Part shown: piece after piece, positions 50,451 through 58,269 of the stretch
Numbering within the stretch: the stretch's first letter is position 1
How the letters are laid out: every line of letters starts with the position of its first letter
NCBI GenBank assembly: GCA_903861005.1
Contig: CAIOSP010000200.1
Location: 1-64,000 of the forward strand
DNA from: an uncultured Pseudomonadota bacterium
Lineage (GTDB): Bacteria; Myxococcota_A; UBA796; GCA-2862545
Direction: 5' to 3'
DNA length: 64,000 nucleotides
The notes under the pieces: generated by a model
The model's input: the letters and a program-made list of their open reading frames with translations, nothing else
Told to the model about the DNA's origin: nothing
The model's database searches: none
Made by a program: the position numbers and the translations under genes

Positions 50451-51499
50451 CGCGACACCTCAGGCGGGAGTTCGGCGACGACGGTGGCGCTGCGCTGGGC
50501 CTCCAACGAGGCGCCCGGGTTGGGCTCGACCACGTCGGTCGACAGGATCCGGCTGGCGGGCACGCCAGCGCGAATCAGCACGTCCCGCACCGCGTTCGCG
50601 CGCGCGAGACCCAAGGCGCGGTTCTGGTCCAGGTCGCCCTCGGTCGAGTACGAGCCATGCACGCGCCAGACGACCCCGGGCGCGCGCGCGAGCGCGCTGA
50701 TCTGCGCCGCCTCAGCGTCAGACAGGGACGCGTCCGCCAGCGCGAACACCACCCAGTAGGCGGGCGGCAGGCGGCGCGCCCAGACCGTGTGACCGGCGAA
50801 GCGAAGCTCGTCGGGTGCGATCTGCCCTGAGCCCGGCGTGACCCAGACGGCTCCTTCAGGGGGCGGCGGGGGCGAGTCCGGTGCGACGACCGCGGTGGGC
50901 GCCGTACCCTCGGGCGCGCGCGTCTCGGCGACGTCGTCCCCAAAGTAGGCCCGCGCCTCGGCAGGTCCGACGAACCGGCACTCTGGGAACGGCAGCCAGG
51001 GCTGGACGGCCTTCTCCTCGACGACGGGGGCCGAGTCCCGCCGACGAGTCCACACCACGCCCAAGGCGAAGCGCGTCGCGGCGAGCGTGGTGGTGGTCGG
51101 CAGCCAGCCGCCCTCGAAGCGGAGTGCGACGTTGTGCGCGACGCGAACGTCGAGCGCGGACGAGAGTTCGAACTGCCCGCGTGCAGGCGTAGGCAGCACC
51201 TGAATGCCCGCGCCCGCCGCGAAGGAGAGCGCCGCGCGGGTCGACTCGTCGCGGGGCGTGGCGAACACGCGGAGCCGCGGCCACATCGCCACACGCGGAC
51301 CGCTCGCGGGCGTCCACGCGCCCTCCAGCACCGCCTCCATCCACAGCGGGCCGAAGGCGTTCACGCCGAACGCCGCGCCGCCCCCGATGCCGGGCGCGCC
51401 CTGGTCGTCGGAGAAGGTGGAGAGCGCGACGACGTGCCCCTCCACCAGCGGGGAAGAACCCGCCAACGCCGTCGCGACCCATAGGGCGGTCAGCATCAC
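50447..51499 (-). CDS. OmpA-family protein with C-terminal peptidoglycan-binding domain
   Basis: This 350-aa precursor has a signal peptide (cleavage near ALAGS). Residues about 25-155 look like an eight-stranded-type beta-barrel ('GIGGGAAFGVNAFGPLWM', 'LRFEGGWLPTTTTL'). After a Pro-rich linker (about 205-220) comes an OmpA/MotB-type domain with 'VHGSYSTEGDLDQNRALG', 'ARANAVRDVLIRAGV' and 'QRSATVV'. That domain binds peptidoglycan meso-DAP in known OmpA proteins; here the consensus Asp is replaced by Glu-Gly-Asp in the loop, and the C-terminal Arg is kept. The start may be GTG at 51499 or the adjacent ATG. It lies four bases after the FHA gene. Confidence 0.85.
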   Translation of the reverse strand: MMLTALWVATALAGSSPLVEGHVVALSTFSDDQGAPGIGGGAAFGVNAFGPLWMEAVLEGAWTPASGPRVAMWPRLRVFATPRDESTRAALSFAAGAGIQVLPTPARGQFELSSALDVRVAHNVALRFEGGWLPTTTTLAATRFALGVVWTRRRDSAPVVEEKAVQPWLPFPECRFVGPAEARAYFGDDVAETRAPEGTAPTAVVAPDSPPPPPEGAVWVTPGSGQIAPDELRFAGHTVWARRLPPAYWVVFALADASLSDAEAAQISALARAPGVVWRVHGSYSTEGDLDQNRALGLARANAVRDVLIRAGVPASRILSTDVVEPNPGASLEAQRSATVVAELPPEVSR

Positions 51500-51503
51500 C
51501 GGC

Positions 51504-52466
51504 TCACTTGATCACGATGTCGGCGAGCGCGAGCCGGATGGCTTTCCGCCGCTTCTCGATGAACCAGGGGTCGAACCCGGCCTCTTTCAGTTCTTTGCGC
51601 AGGCGGTGGACCAGCACGTGCAGGCTGTTTGCGTCCGACGACGAGCGCCGTCCCCAGACGTCCCGCGTGATGTCCTCGTCCGAGCACCACGCATCGTCTT
51701 CGTCGCCCGTGCTGCGCGAGTCCACCGCGCGCTTGGCGAGCGCGTAGAGCAGCACGGCCCGGTTCTCGGCGTCGATCACGTGGCGCGCGCCCGTCTGCGG
51801 GTCGTCGATGATCGCTTCGGCGCCCGCGACGCCATCGAGCGTCAGCGTGAGACGGAACGGCAGGCGTGCGTCGCCGATCGTGGCGCCGAGGCCCACGGAC
51901 CCGTCGTCCGCCACCACGCGGAAGCGGCGACCGCCGCAGGTGAACACCTCGCCCAGCTCAAGCGGGCCGTCGTCGTCGACGGTGGACCGCCAGATGTCGC
52001 CGTCTGGGTGCAGGAAGAGCGCGACGCCGCCGCCCGCGTCCGCCACCCGGAGGTCGGCGTGGTCGCTGTCGCCCAGGAAGAAGCGATCCGCGAAGAAGGG
52101 ATGCCGGACCATCGTCTCCACGTCTTCGACGGCGAAGGCGTCCTGGCGGGTCGGCACGACAGGCGCGGCCGCGCGGACGACGAACTCGATCGTGGACCCG
52201 AGGCGGACCCGGGCGCCATCGTTCAGTACGGCGGGCGCCGAGACGCGCGCGCGGTCGATCCACGTACCGTTGCGGCTGCCGAGGTCGCGGATCCAAGCGC
52301 AGCCGTTCTCGAACCAGACCGAGGCGTGGTGGGAGGACACGCTCGGGTCGGCGATCACGTGATCACAGTCACGCGCTCGTCCGAGCGTTCGTGGGCGTCC
52401 AAGCACGGCGACCGCCGGGCGTTCTATGCCGTTGCGCACCATGTGCAGCCACATCCCACCGCTCAC
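51504..52466 (-). CDS. FHA-domain regulator with C-terminal winged helix
   Basis: This 320-aa cytoplasmic protein starts at GTG. Residues 20-95 are a well-kept FHA domain: GR at 29-30, Ser-Ser-His at 44-46 and Asn-Gly at 66-67, the phosphothreonine-binding set. A middle region (100-235) repeats a weaker FHA-like beta fold. Residues about 245-320 form an OmpR/PhoB-type winged helix ('LHVLVHRLRKELKEAGFDPW' then 'IEKRRKAIRL'). It therefore looks like a DNA-binding protein controlled by phosphothreonine binding. The Ser/Thr kinase gene lies 44 bases upstream on the same strand. The topology is the reverse of EmbR (winged helix first, FHA last). Confidence 0.86.
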   Translation of the reverse strand: MSGGMWLHMVRNGIERPAVAVLGRPRTLGRARDCDHVIADPSVSSHHASVWFENGCAWIRDLGSRNGTWIDRARVSAPAVLNDGARVRLGSTIEFVVRAAAPVVPTRQDAFAVEDVETMVRHPFFADRFFLGDSDHADLRVADAGGGVALFLHPDGDIWRSTVDDDGPLELGEVFTCGGRRFRVVADDGSVGLGATIGDARLPFRLTLTLDGVAGAEAIIDDPQTGARHVIDAENRAVLLYALAKRAVDSRSTGDEDDAWCSDEDITRDVWGRRSSSDANSLHVLVHRLRKELKEAGFDPWFIEKRRKAIRLALADIVIK

Positions 52467-52510
52467 TCACACCCCCAACCCTGCTCTACCACGGATACTG
52501 ACGCGGGGGA

Positions 52511-54088
52511 TCACTCCGCCCGGCGGTACTGGATGTCTCCCATGTTCACAGCGCCACCTCCGCAACACGTCACCGCCAGCGTACCGTCTGGCATGAGCTT
52601 GAGGTCGAGGCGGACGGTCGTCTCCGCGTACTCAAATTCGACCGCGCCCTGCCGTACGGCGGGATCCCAGGTGCCCTTCGAGAGCGTCCCCTCGCCCACC
52701 ACCGTGTTCGCGCGGCTGTAGGCGAACGTTCCGCGCAGCGCTGACGGATCGCCTCCGACCACGAACGTCGAGGGCCCAACCGACCCACCGTTGCGGCGCC
52801 ACTTGCCGGCGATCGGCGCCATCTCGGGCGAGACGGGGGCCGGGGCGACAGTCTTGAGCCTCGCGCGCGGCGCGTCCGGGGAGACGGCGGCCACAGCCTC
52901 ACGCGAGGCCTGCGCGAGCGACGCGACCGGAGCCACCGCCGAACCGGAGGGCGGAACCGCCGAGGGATCGGCCGCGGGAGCGACAGACGTCGCCGACCCG
53001 ACCGCCGCCACAGGCGCGCTCGCAGGGGGCCCGCTGGCCGGGCCCGTCAGCCACACCATCAGCACGACCATCAGCACGCTGCCCAGCGCCAAGGCGACCC
53101 GAGCCGGGGTGAGCGCCCGACCACCGTCGTCGTCGAACTCCGGGAGCCCGTCCGCCGTCTTTGTCTGTCCAAACGTCGGAAATGCGCCGTCTCGGCTGTC
53201 GGCGCTGCGCCCCGGAAACCGGGTGAGCGCGTCGGCGACCTCGTCCGGTGGCAGCGACGCGACGCACGCTTCCAGCGCGTCGGCCATGGCGTCGGCGGTT
53301 TGGTAGCGGTCGTCCGGGTCCTTCTTCATCGCCTTGAAGAGCACCGACCGAAGCGGCTCGTCCACCAGCTGCCAGCGCACGTCCTCGATCGGCTCGGCGA
53401 ACAGGTGATCGGGGCGCTCCCCCGTCAGCATCTGGTAGAGCGCGGCGCCAGTCGCGTACAGATCCGACGTGGGCCGCGCGTCCTTGGCCGACAGGCGCTG
53501 CTCCGGCGGCGCGTAAGCCACGGACCCCATCATCACGCCCGTCCGTGTGAAGCGATCCACCTCGTCGGAGAACATGGCGATGCCAAAGTCCGCGAGCACC
53601 GCGTTGCCCTCGCGGTCGAGCAGGATGTTCGACGGCTTGATGTCGCGATGGACGACGTTGACCCGATGCGCGACGCCCAACGCCGACAGCACCTGCACTA
53701 CCCAACGCACCGCACGACGCGGCGGCAGACGCCCCAGCGCGTGCATCTGCTGCTCGACGTTGCCCCCCTCGACGTACTCCATGACGATGAAGGCGCGCTG
53801 TTCCTTGGTCGCCGGGTCCTCGAACTCGTGGAACGCGTAGACCTGCACCAGGTTGGGATGTCGCGCGGACTCCAGCCTGGACAGCGCGCGCAGCTCGGCG
53901 GTCAAGCGCTTGACCCGGACCGCGGTCGCCCGTCCTCCGCCGCGCACCACCTTGATGGCGACGAGCTTCTGCTTGACGGAGTCGTAGCCCCGCCAGACCA
54001 CCGCCATGCCGCCCTCACCGAGCAGGTAGTCCAGGCGGTAGCGTGCGTCGTGCGGGCCCAGCGAGGCCTTGGCGTCCACGCCGTCCAT
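52511..54088 (-). CDS. Membrane Ser/Thr protein kinase (PknB/Hanks type)
   Basis: This 525-aa protein has an N-terminal kinase domain (about residues 17-275). The Gly loop is 'LLGEGGMAVVWRG', the ATP Lys is K46, the catalytic HRD is 'VHRDIKPSN' with Asp149, DFG is at 167-169, and APE-like 'YAPPEQRLS' follows. All catalytic residues are intact, so it should be active. A single transmembrane helix (about 331-348) leads to a Pro/Ala linker and a small outside domain (about 430-520: 'AGKWRRNGGSV...GTFAYSRANTVVGEGTL'). That domain has no known PASTA repeats. It is first in the five-gene unit and divergent from 54358. Its likely partner is the FHA regulator downstream. Confidence 0.93.
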   Translation of the reverse strand: MDGVDAKASLGPHDARYRLDYLLGEGGMAVVWRGYDSVKQKLVAIKVVRGGGRATAVRVKRLTAELRALSRLESARHPNLVQVYAFHEFEDPATKEQRAFIVMEYVEGGNVEQQMHALGRLPPRRAVRWVVQVLSALGVAHRVNVVHRDIKPSNILLDREGNAVLADFGIAMFSDEVDRFTRTGVMMGSVAYAPPEQRLSAKDARPTSDLYATGAALYQMLTGERPDHLFAEPIEDVRWQLVDEPLRSVLFKAMKKDPDDRYQTADAMADALEACVASLPPDEVADALTRFPGRSADSRDGAFPTFGQTKTADGLPEFDDDGGRALTPARVALALGSVLMVVLMVWLTGPASGPPASAPVAAVGSATSVAPAADPSAVPPSGSAVAPVASLAQASREAVAAVSPDAPRARLKTVAPAPVSPEMAPIAGKWRRNGGSVGPSTFVVGGDPSALRGTFAYSRANTVVGEGTLSKGTWDPAVRQGAVEFEYAETTVRLDLKLMPDGTLAVTCCGGGAVNMGDIQYRRAE

Positions 54089-54357
54089 GCGCGCCCCCCC
54101 GGTCCGCTAACGGGCCGGTCCAGCGCGCGCATTCGCGGCGGGGTGGTCGAAGGCTCCAGGGTGCGTCCCGAGTCCATCTTGCGCGCCACACAAGGGGGAG
54201 AGCAGCGCGCGTGTTCCTCGAGGGCGTCCCTTCCGGGCACCGCGCAGCCATCCGACCGTCCGGCCGTAGGGGTTTGCGTCCCGGATACCCATGTCATGGC
54301 CCAGCGTCTGACATGCTGCACTTACGCGGAGGTGACACCCCGAGATAGGCGCCGCGC
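54089..54357. other. Divergent intergenic region upstream of the kinase operon
   Basis: 269 bases lie between the kinase start and the HExxH/Cys-cluster start. It contains a TAGCGG-like box 15 bases before the kinase ATG (minus strand). I see no coding sequence, repeat or RNA gene. Both promoters must lie here. Confidence 0.5.
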
Positions 54358-55362
54358 ATGACACGCACCATCCCTGGCACGTATGGCGACCCGCTCGACG
54401 CGATCTGGCTGCGCTGCGCCGCGCGCCTGGGCTGGAAGGTCGCCCGCGCCCCGGACGTGTACGCGTCGTGGGATGGCCGCGACACGTTGACCCTGTGCCC
54501 GCCGTCCGACTTCGATCCCGACGACAGCGTGGCGCAGATGATCCTGCACGAGATCGTGCACGCGCTGGTGCAGGGGCCGAGCATGCTGCGCGAGGTCGAC
54601 TGGGGCCTGGACAACACTGAGGACGCGCTCGCCGCCGTGCAGGAGCACGCGTGTCACCGCCTGCAGGCCGCGCTCACCGATCTGTACGGCCTGCGGGACA
54701 TGCTCGCGCCGACCACGACCTGGCGACCTTACTGGGACGCGCTACCGCCTGACGCGCTCGGCGCGGGCGACGACCCCGCCATCCCACTCGCGCGCGCCGC
54801 GTGGCCCGAGGCGGTGCGCGGCAAGTGGTCCGGCCCGCTGCTCGACGCGCTCCGCGCGACCGCCGACATGGCGGATCTGGTCCGCGACGCGGCCGAACCA
54901 GACTCGCTGTGGTCCCGCACCCGCCCCCGGACCGTGGTTGGCATCGCGGCCCACCCGAGCGCCGGCACCTGCGACACCTGCGCGTGGAGCACCTCGCAGA
55001 CGACCCACTGCCGCGCCCACGATCGTGCCATCGCGCCGGCGTCGCCCGCGTGTGTGCGCTGGGAGCGAAAGCTCGATCACAGCGACTGCGCCGCGTGCGG
55101 TGCGTGCTGCCGCGAGGGCTTCCACGCCGTGTCCGTCGAGCCCGAGGACGCGGTCAACCTCGTCCGCCCCGACCTCATCTCCGCCGACGGCGAGTTCCGC
55201 TACCTGGACCGCCCGGGCGGCCGCTGCGTGGGCCTGAACCCCGGCGGTCCGCCATGGCGCTGCGCGATCTACGCCATCCGCCCGCACGCGTGCCGCGACT
55301 TTGAGGTGGGCGCCGACGCATGCCTGCAGGCGCGTCGACGCGTGGGTCTGTCGCGGCTGTGA
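54358..55362 (+). CDS. HExxH domain fused to a YkgJ-type Cys-cluster domain
   Basis: This 334-aa cytoplasmic protein has two parts. In residues 1-150, 'MILHEIVHALVQG' is an HExxH zinc site, followed by a helix 'AVQEHACHRL' that could supply the third ligand. The middle (about 195-235) has a Cys quartet: C-x2-C, then C, then C. Residues 240-330 match the UPF0153/YkgJ family ('CAACGACCREGFHAVSVE', 'GRCVGL', 'WRCAIYAIRPHACRDFEVG'), whose Cys cluster binds Fe or Zn. The HExxH part could be a protease, but HExxH alone does not prove this. I know no characterised protein with this combination. It stands alone between divergent and convergent neighbours. Confidence 0.8.
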   Translation: MTRTIPGTYGDPLDAIWLRCAARLGWKVARAPDVYASWDGRDTLTLCPPSDFDPDDSVAQMILHEIVHALVQGPSMLREVDWGLDNTEDALAAVQEHACHRLQAALTDLYGLRDMLAPTTTWRPYWDALPPDALGAGDDPAIPLARAAWPEAVRGKWSGPLLDALRATADMADLVRDAAEPDSLWSRTRPRTVVGIAAHPSAGTCDTCAWSTSQTTHCRAHDRAIAPASPACVRWERKLDHSDCAACGACCREGFHAVSVEPEDAVNLVRPDLISADGEFRYLDRPGGRCVGLNPGGPPWRCAIYAIRPHACRDFEVGADACLQARRRVGLSRL

Positions 55363-55369
55363 GCGACGC

Positions 55370-57370
55370 CTAGAAGCGCTGGCGCCACGCGGGCGAGAGC
55401 TCGCAGGCGGCGTCATCGACCGCGACGAACTTGAAGACCTTGTGCGCGAGGTAGGACGGCGACGTGATGGGCACGGAAACGTGCCCCGTACCGTCGGCCG
55501 TGCCGTGTCCGAGCGTGTAGCGCGGCGTGAACGGCAGCGACGCGGAGGCGCAGCCAGGCACCGGCGACGTCCCTCGACCCGAGCCCGCGTAGAACGTGAT
55601 CGTTTGCCCAGGGGCGGCGCCGTCCGCGGTGAGCGTCAGAGGGTTGCCCGGCGTGACCGCGCTCACCGCCGTGATGTGCAGCTCCGGCTGGCAGGTGGAC
55701 GAGCAGCCGTCGCCCGACACCAGATCCCCGTCGTCGCACCGCTCGCCTGCGTCCAGCACGCCATCGCCGCAGCGCTCGCAGCCGGTGGCCGGCGTGAGCC
55801 GGACCGCGTCCGCGACGACCACCGCCCCCGCCGTCGCCCAGCGGGAGAGGTCGACCTGATTCCAGCCCGGCGTGAAGCCCCAGGTGCCGAGCGTGTTCCA
55901 CTGGGAGCCGCGCGCGGTCTGATCGACCACCGCGCGGCCGACCTCAACGCCGCCCGCGTCGTACGCGATCCACGGCGCCGAGGTCGATCGATCCGCCGCG
56001 GTTGTCCACCACGCGTCGACCTTGTAGCAGACCGGCGAGGCCGCCAAGAACTGGAAGCGCGCCGGGTCGGACACGGGCGAGGTGGGCGCCACCCAGTAGC
56101 CCGTGTTCCAGTAGCCGGAGACGTTGGCGCTCGACGTCCAGTTGGCGGAGGTGTCGACGCGGGCAACGCTCGGGTCGTTCGCCGCGTTGTTGCTGTCGAT
56201 CACCAGCTGCCCCGCGGTGCCGCCGCTCGTCGCCTCGCCGCACGCGGCGTGCACGCGGTCAAGGTAGTCGACCCACGGCCAGCCCGCGCCGGGGTCCGTG
56301 CGGTTGTAGGGCTGGAGCGTGGCGTGCGCGACGATGTGGTAGCTGTCGCGCGGGATCTGGTGCGTGGTCGTGATGTCGCAGACGAGCTGCGCGGACACGT
56401 CCAGCATGTGGTCGTCCCAGCTGGTCTGCGACGAGAAGCCGGCGTGCTCGATGCCCACCGAGAAGTGGTTCACGTTCCAGCCGTTGAGGCTGCAGTCCGT
56501 GTTGCCGTTGAGCGCGCAGTCGTAGGTGGCGCCGACGTGCCAGGCGCGGTCGGCCTCATGGACCAGCTGCGAGATCTCCGAGCCCGTCTCGCTGATCACG
56601 TAGTGTGCGCTCACGCCGGACGCGGCGTCGGTGAGCCAGCCCCAGCACCCGGAGTAGGCGCCCTCGCAGTCGTGGATGATGACCATGCTGACGCCGCCGG
56701 CGCCCGCGCTGCGGGTGTTGAAGTTGGGCGACGGACGCCACACCGCGTACGGGTGCTCCGCGCCCAGCACCGACGCCGACACCGTCGGTCGAGGCCACGC
56801 GGGCACCACGTCCATGCCTCCGACGAAGCCACCTTCGACGACGAAGCCGCGCTGAAGGTTGCCGAACACGCCGTCCCACACGTACGACGCGGTCGCGTTG
56901 GCGTCCGGAATGCCGGCGTAGCGCGCGACGAGCGGCGCCCACGCGCCCAGGTCTGCGCGGTCGAGCGCGACCTCGTCGGCCCACGACGACAGCAGCGCCG
57001 CAGCGGCCATCACGTTGGACGCGCGATCCGTGCGGACGATTGCCTCATCCAAGCCGGCCAGGCGCGCGCCGTCCGTCAGGTGTTCGCCGCGCAGGCCCAT
57101 CACGCCGAACGCGGGCGCCCAACCTTCGATCTCCTCCTGACCCGACACCATCTTGCCGCCGGTCTCGGTCTGCGCGATCGCCTGCAGCAGGTCAGCGGGG
57201 ACCTCCCAGGTCTGCGCTGCGTCCGCGTACACATCGGGCGACGCGCCGGGAGCTTCACCCGCGGCGAGCGGCGCCGAGGGGTCCGGGTCCACGGACACGT
57301 CCGAGGTCGCGCAGGCGACGAGGAACAGCGTCGCGAAAGCCGAGGCAGAGCGGACAAGGCGTGCGGTCAC
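55370..57370 (-). CDS. Modular N-acetylmuramoyl-L-alanine amidase lipoprotein
   Basis: This 666-aa precursor starts at GTG and has lipobox LVAC. Residues 30-170 look like a lysozyme-like or transglycosylase-like helical domain ('AAQTWEVPADLLQAIAQTET', 'PAFGVMGLRGEHL'). Next is an amidase_2 (PGRP-like) domain: 'SMVIIHDCEGAY', 'SGVSAHYVIS', 'SVGIEHAGF' and 'HIVAHATLQPYNRTDPG' hold the likely zinc ligands. A golvesin/xanthan-lyase-like beta domain (about 455-560: 'WNTGYW', 'FTPGWNQVDL') follows, then one DUF4215 Cys repeat ('CGDGVLDAGERCDDGD'), then a C-terminal beta domain. It would cleave peptidoglycan stem peptides from outside the cell or in the periplasm. Confidence 0.85.
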   Translation of the reverse strand: MTARLVRSASAFATLFLVACATSDVSVDPDPSAPLAAGEAPGASPDVYADAAQTWEVPADLLQAIAQTETGGKMVSGQEEIEGWAPAFGVMGLRGEHLTDGARLAGLDEAIVRTDRASNVMAAAALLSSWADEVALDRADLGAWAPLVARYAGIPDANATASYVWDGVFGNLQRGFVVEGGFVGGMDVVPAWPRPTVSASVLGAEHPYAVWRPSPNFNTRSAGAGGVSMVIIHDCEGAYSGCWGWLTDAASGVSAHYVISETGSEISQLVHEADRAWHVGATYDCALNGNTDCSLNGWNVNHFSVGIEHAGFSSQTSWDDHMLDVSAQLVCDITTTHQIPRDSYHIVAHATLQPYNRTDPGAGWPWVDYLDRVHAACGEATSGGTAGQLVIDSNNAANDPSVARVDTSANWTSSANVSGYWNTGYWVAPTSPVSDPARFQFLAASPVCYKVDAWWTTAADRSTSAPWIAYDAGGVEVGRAVVDQTARGSQWNTLGTWGFTPGWNQVDLSRWATAGAVVVADAVRLTPATGCERCGDGVLDAGERCDDGDLVSGDGCSSTCQPELHITAVSAVTPGNPLTLTADGAAPGQTITFYAGSGRGTSPVPGCASASLPFTPRYTLGHGTADGTGHVSVPITSPSYLAHKVFKFVAVDDAACELSPAWRQRF

Positions 57371-57465
57371 GAGGCACCCGTGGGGGAACGCCACCCGACT
57401 AACGCCCCCCACGCCCCCGTTCCGCCTCCAAGGCGGAAATCCAGCGTGTCGGGTCCACCACCGAC

Positions 57466-58200
57466 TCAGTCGAACCACACCCGCCAGCCCACCGACTTGG
57501 GCGCGCGCTTGGCCATATCCGCGAAGCCTCGCTCACCCGGGAACGGCACCTTGTGCTCGAGGATGACCGGCACCCGCTTGTTGACCACGTCGCCGCGGAT
57601 CCCCCACTTGTTGGGGGACGGCAGAATGCCGACCAACCGCGCGGACTCCTCGGGCGTGAGCGCCTTGGCGGACCTGCCGAACCAGTGCCGGGCGCCCGCC
57701 TCCATGCCGAAGGTGTTCGGTCCGGTCTCCGCGACGTTGAGGTAGACCTCGAGGATGCGCGCCTTGGGCACCAGCGCCTCCATCAGCACGGTGTACCAGG
57801 CCTCCAGGCCCTTGCGGACCCAGGTGCGCCCCTGCCAGAGGAACACGTTGCGCGCGACCTGCTGGGAGATGGTCGACGCGCCCTTCACCTTCTTGGACTC
57901 GGCGTTGTGCTCGACCGCCGCCTCGATGGCGCCCAGGTCAAAGCCGTGATGGTGCCAGAACCAGCCGTCCTCGGCCGCCACCGCCGCGCGCGGGACCTCT
58001 CGACCCAGCGCGTCCATGTCGAGCCAGCGCTGCTGCGGCATCGCGCCACGCTCCCACCCGCTCTCGACCATCGTCCAGGTCATTGGCGGGTTCACCCAGC
58101 GCAACGCGACCACCTGAAGCACGCTCAAGAGCAGCGCCGCGACCACCAGTCGCGTGCTCCACACCACGAGCCGAACGGCGATCTTGCGCAGCGTGGCCAC
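57466..58200 (-). CDS. mtgA: Monofunctional peptidoglycan glycosyltransferase MtgA
   Basis: This 244-aa protein starts at GTG with GAGGGAG upstream. A transmembrane helix (residues about 9-32) precedes a GT51 domain. The catalytic Glu77 is in 'VAAEDGWFWHHHGFD', and further family motifs are 'KGASTISQQVARNVFLWQGR', 'RKGLEAWYTVLMEAL' and 'ILEVYLNVAETG'. There is no transpeptidase domain, so it only polymerises glycan strands from lipid II. The length is normal for MtgA. It is divergent from the PHP lipoprotein gene with an inverted repeat between them, and is close to the amidase gene that acts on the same polymer. Confidence 0.93.
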   Translation of the reverse strand: MATLRKIAVRLVVWSTRLVVAALLLSVLQVVALRWVNPPMTWTMVESGWERGAMPQQRWLDMDALGREVPRAAVAAEDGWFWHHHGFDLGAIEAAVEHNAESKKVKGASTISQQVARNVFLWQGRTWVRKGLEAWYTVLMEALVPKARILEVYLNVAETGPNTFGMEAGARHWFGRSAKALTPEESARLVGILPSPNKWGIRGDVVNKRVPVILEHKVPFPGERGFADMAKRAPKSVGWRVWFD

Positions 58201-58218
58201 GACAGCGCTCCCTCGTGC

Positions 58219-58240
58219 TCGCGAGCGGCACCGCTCGCGA
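58219..58240. promoter_or_regulatory. Perfect 9-bp inverted repeat in a divergent promoter region
   Basis: Arms TCGCGAGCG and CGCTCGCGA enclose a four-base GCAC spacer. It lies 19 bases upstream of the mtgA start and 30 bases upstream of the PHP lipoprotein start, so one DNA-bound regulator could control both. Confidence 0.45.
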
Positions 58241-58257
58241 ACGCCGCCTCTATCCGC

Positions 58258-58263
58258 TAGGGT
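58258..58263 (+). promoter_or_regulatory. Candidate -10 element TAGGGT very close to the PHP lipoprotein start
   Basis: TAGGGT ends six bases before the ATG at 58270. If used as a -10 box, transcription would begin at about the ATG, giving a leaderless mRNA. Alternatively the AGGG serves as the ribosome site. Confidence 0.28.
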
Positions 58264-58269
58264 CAGACC

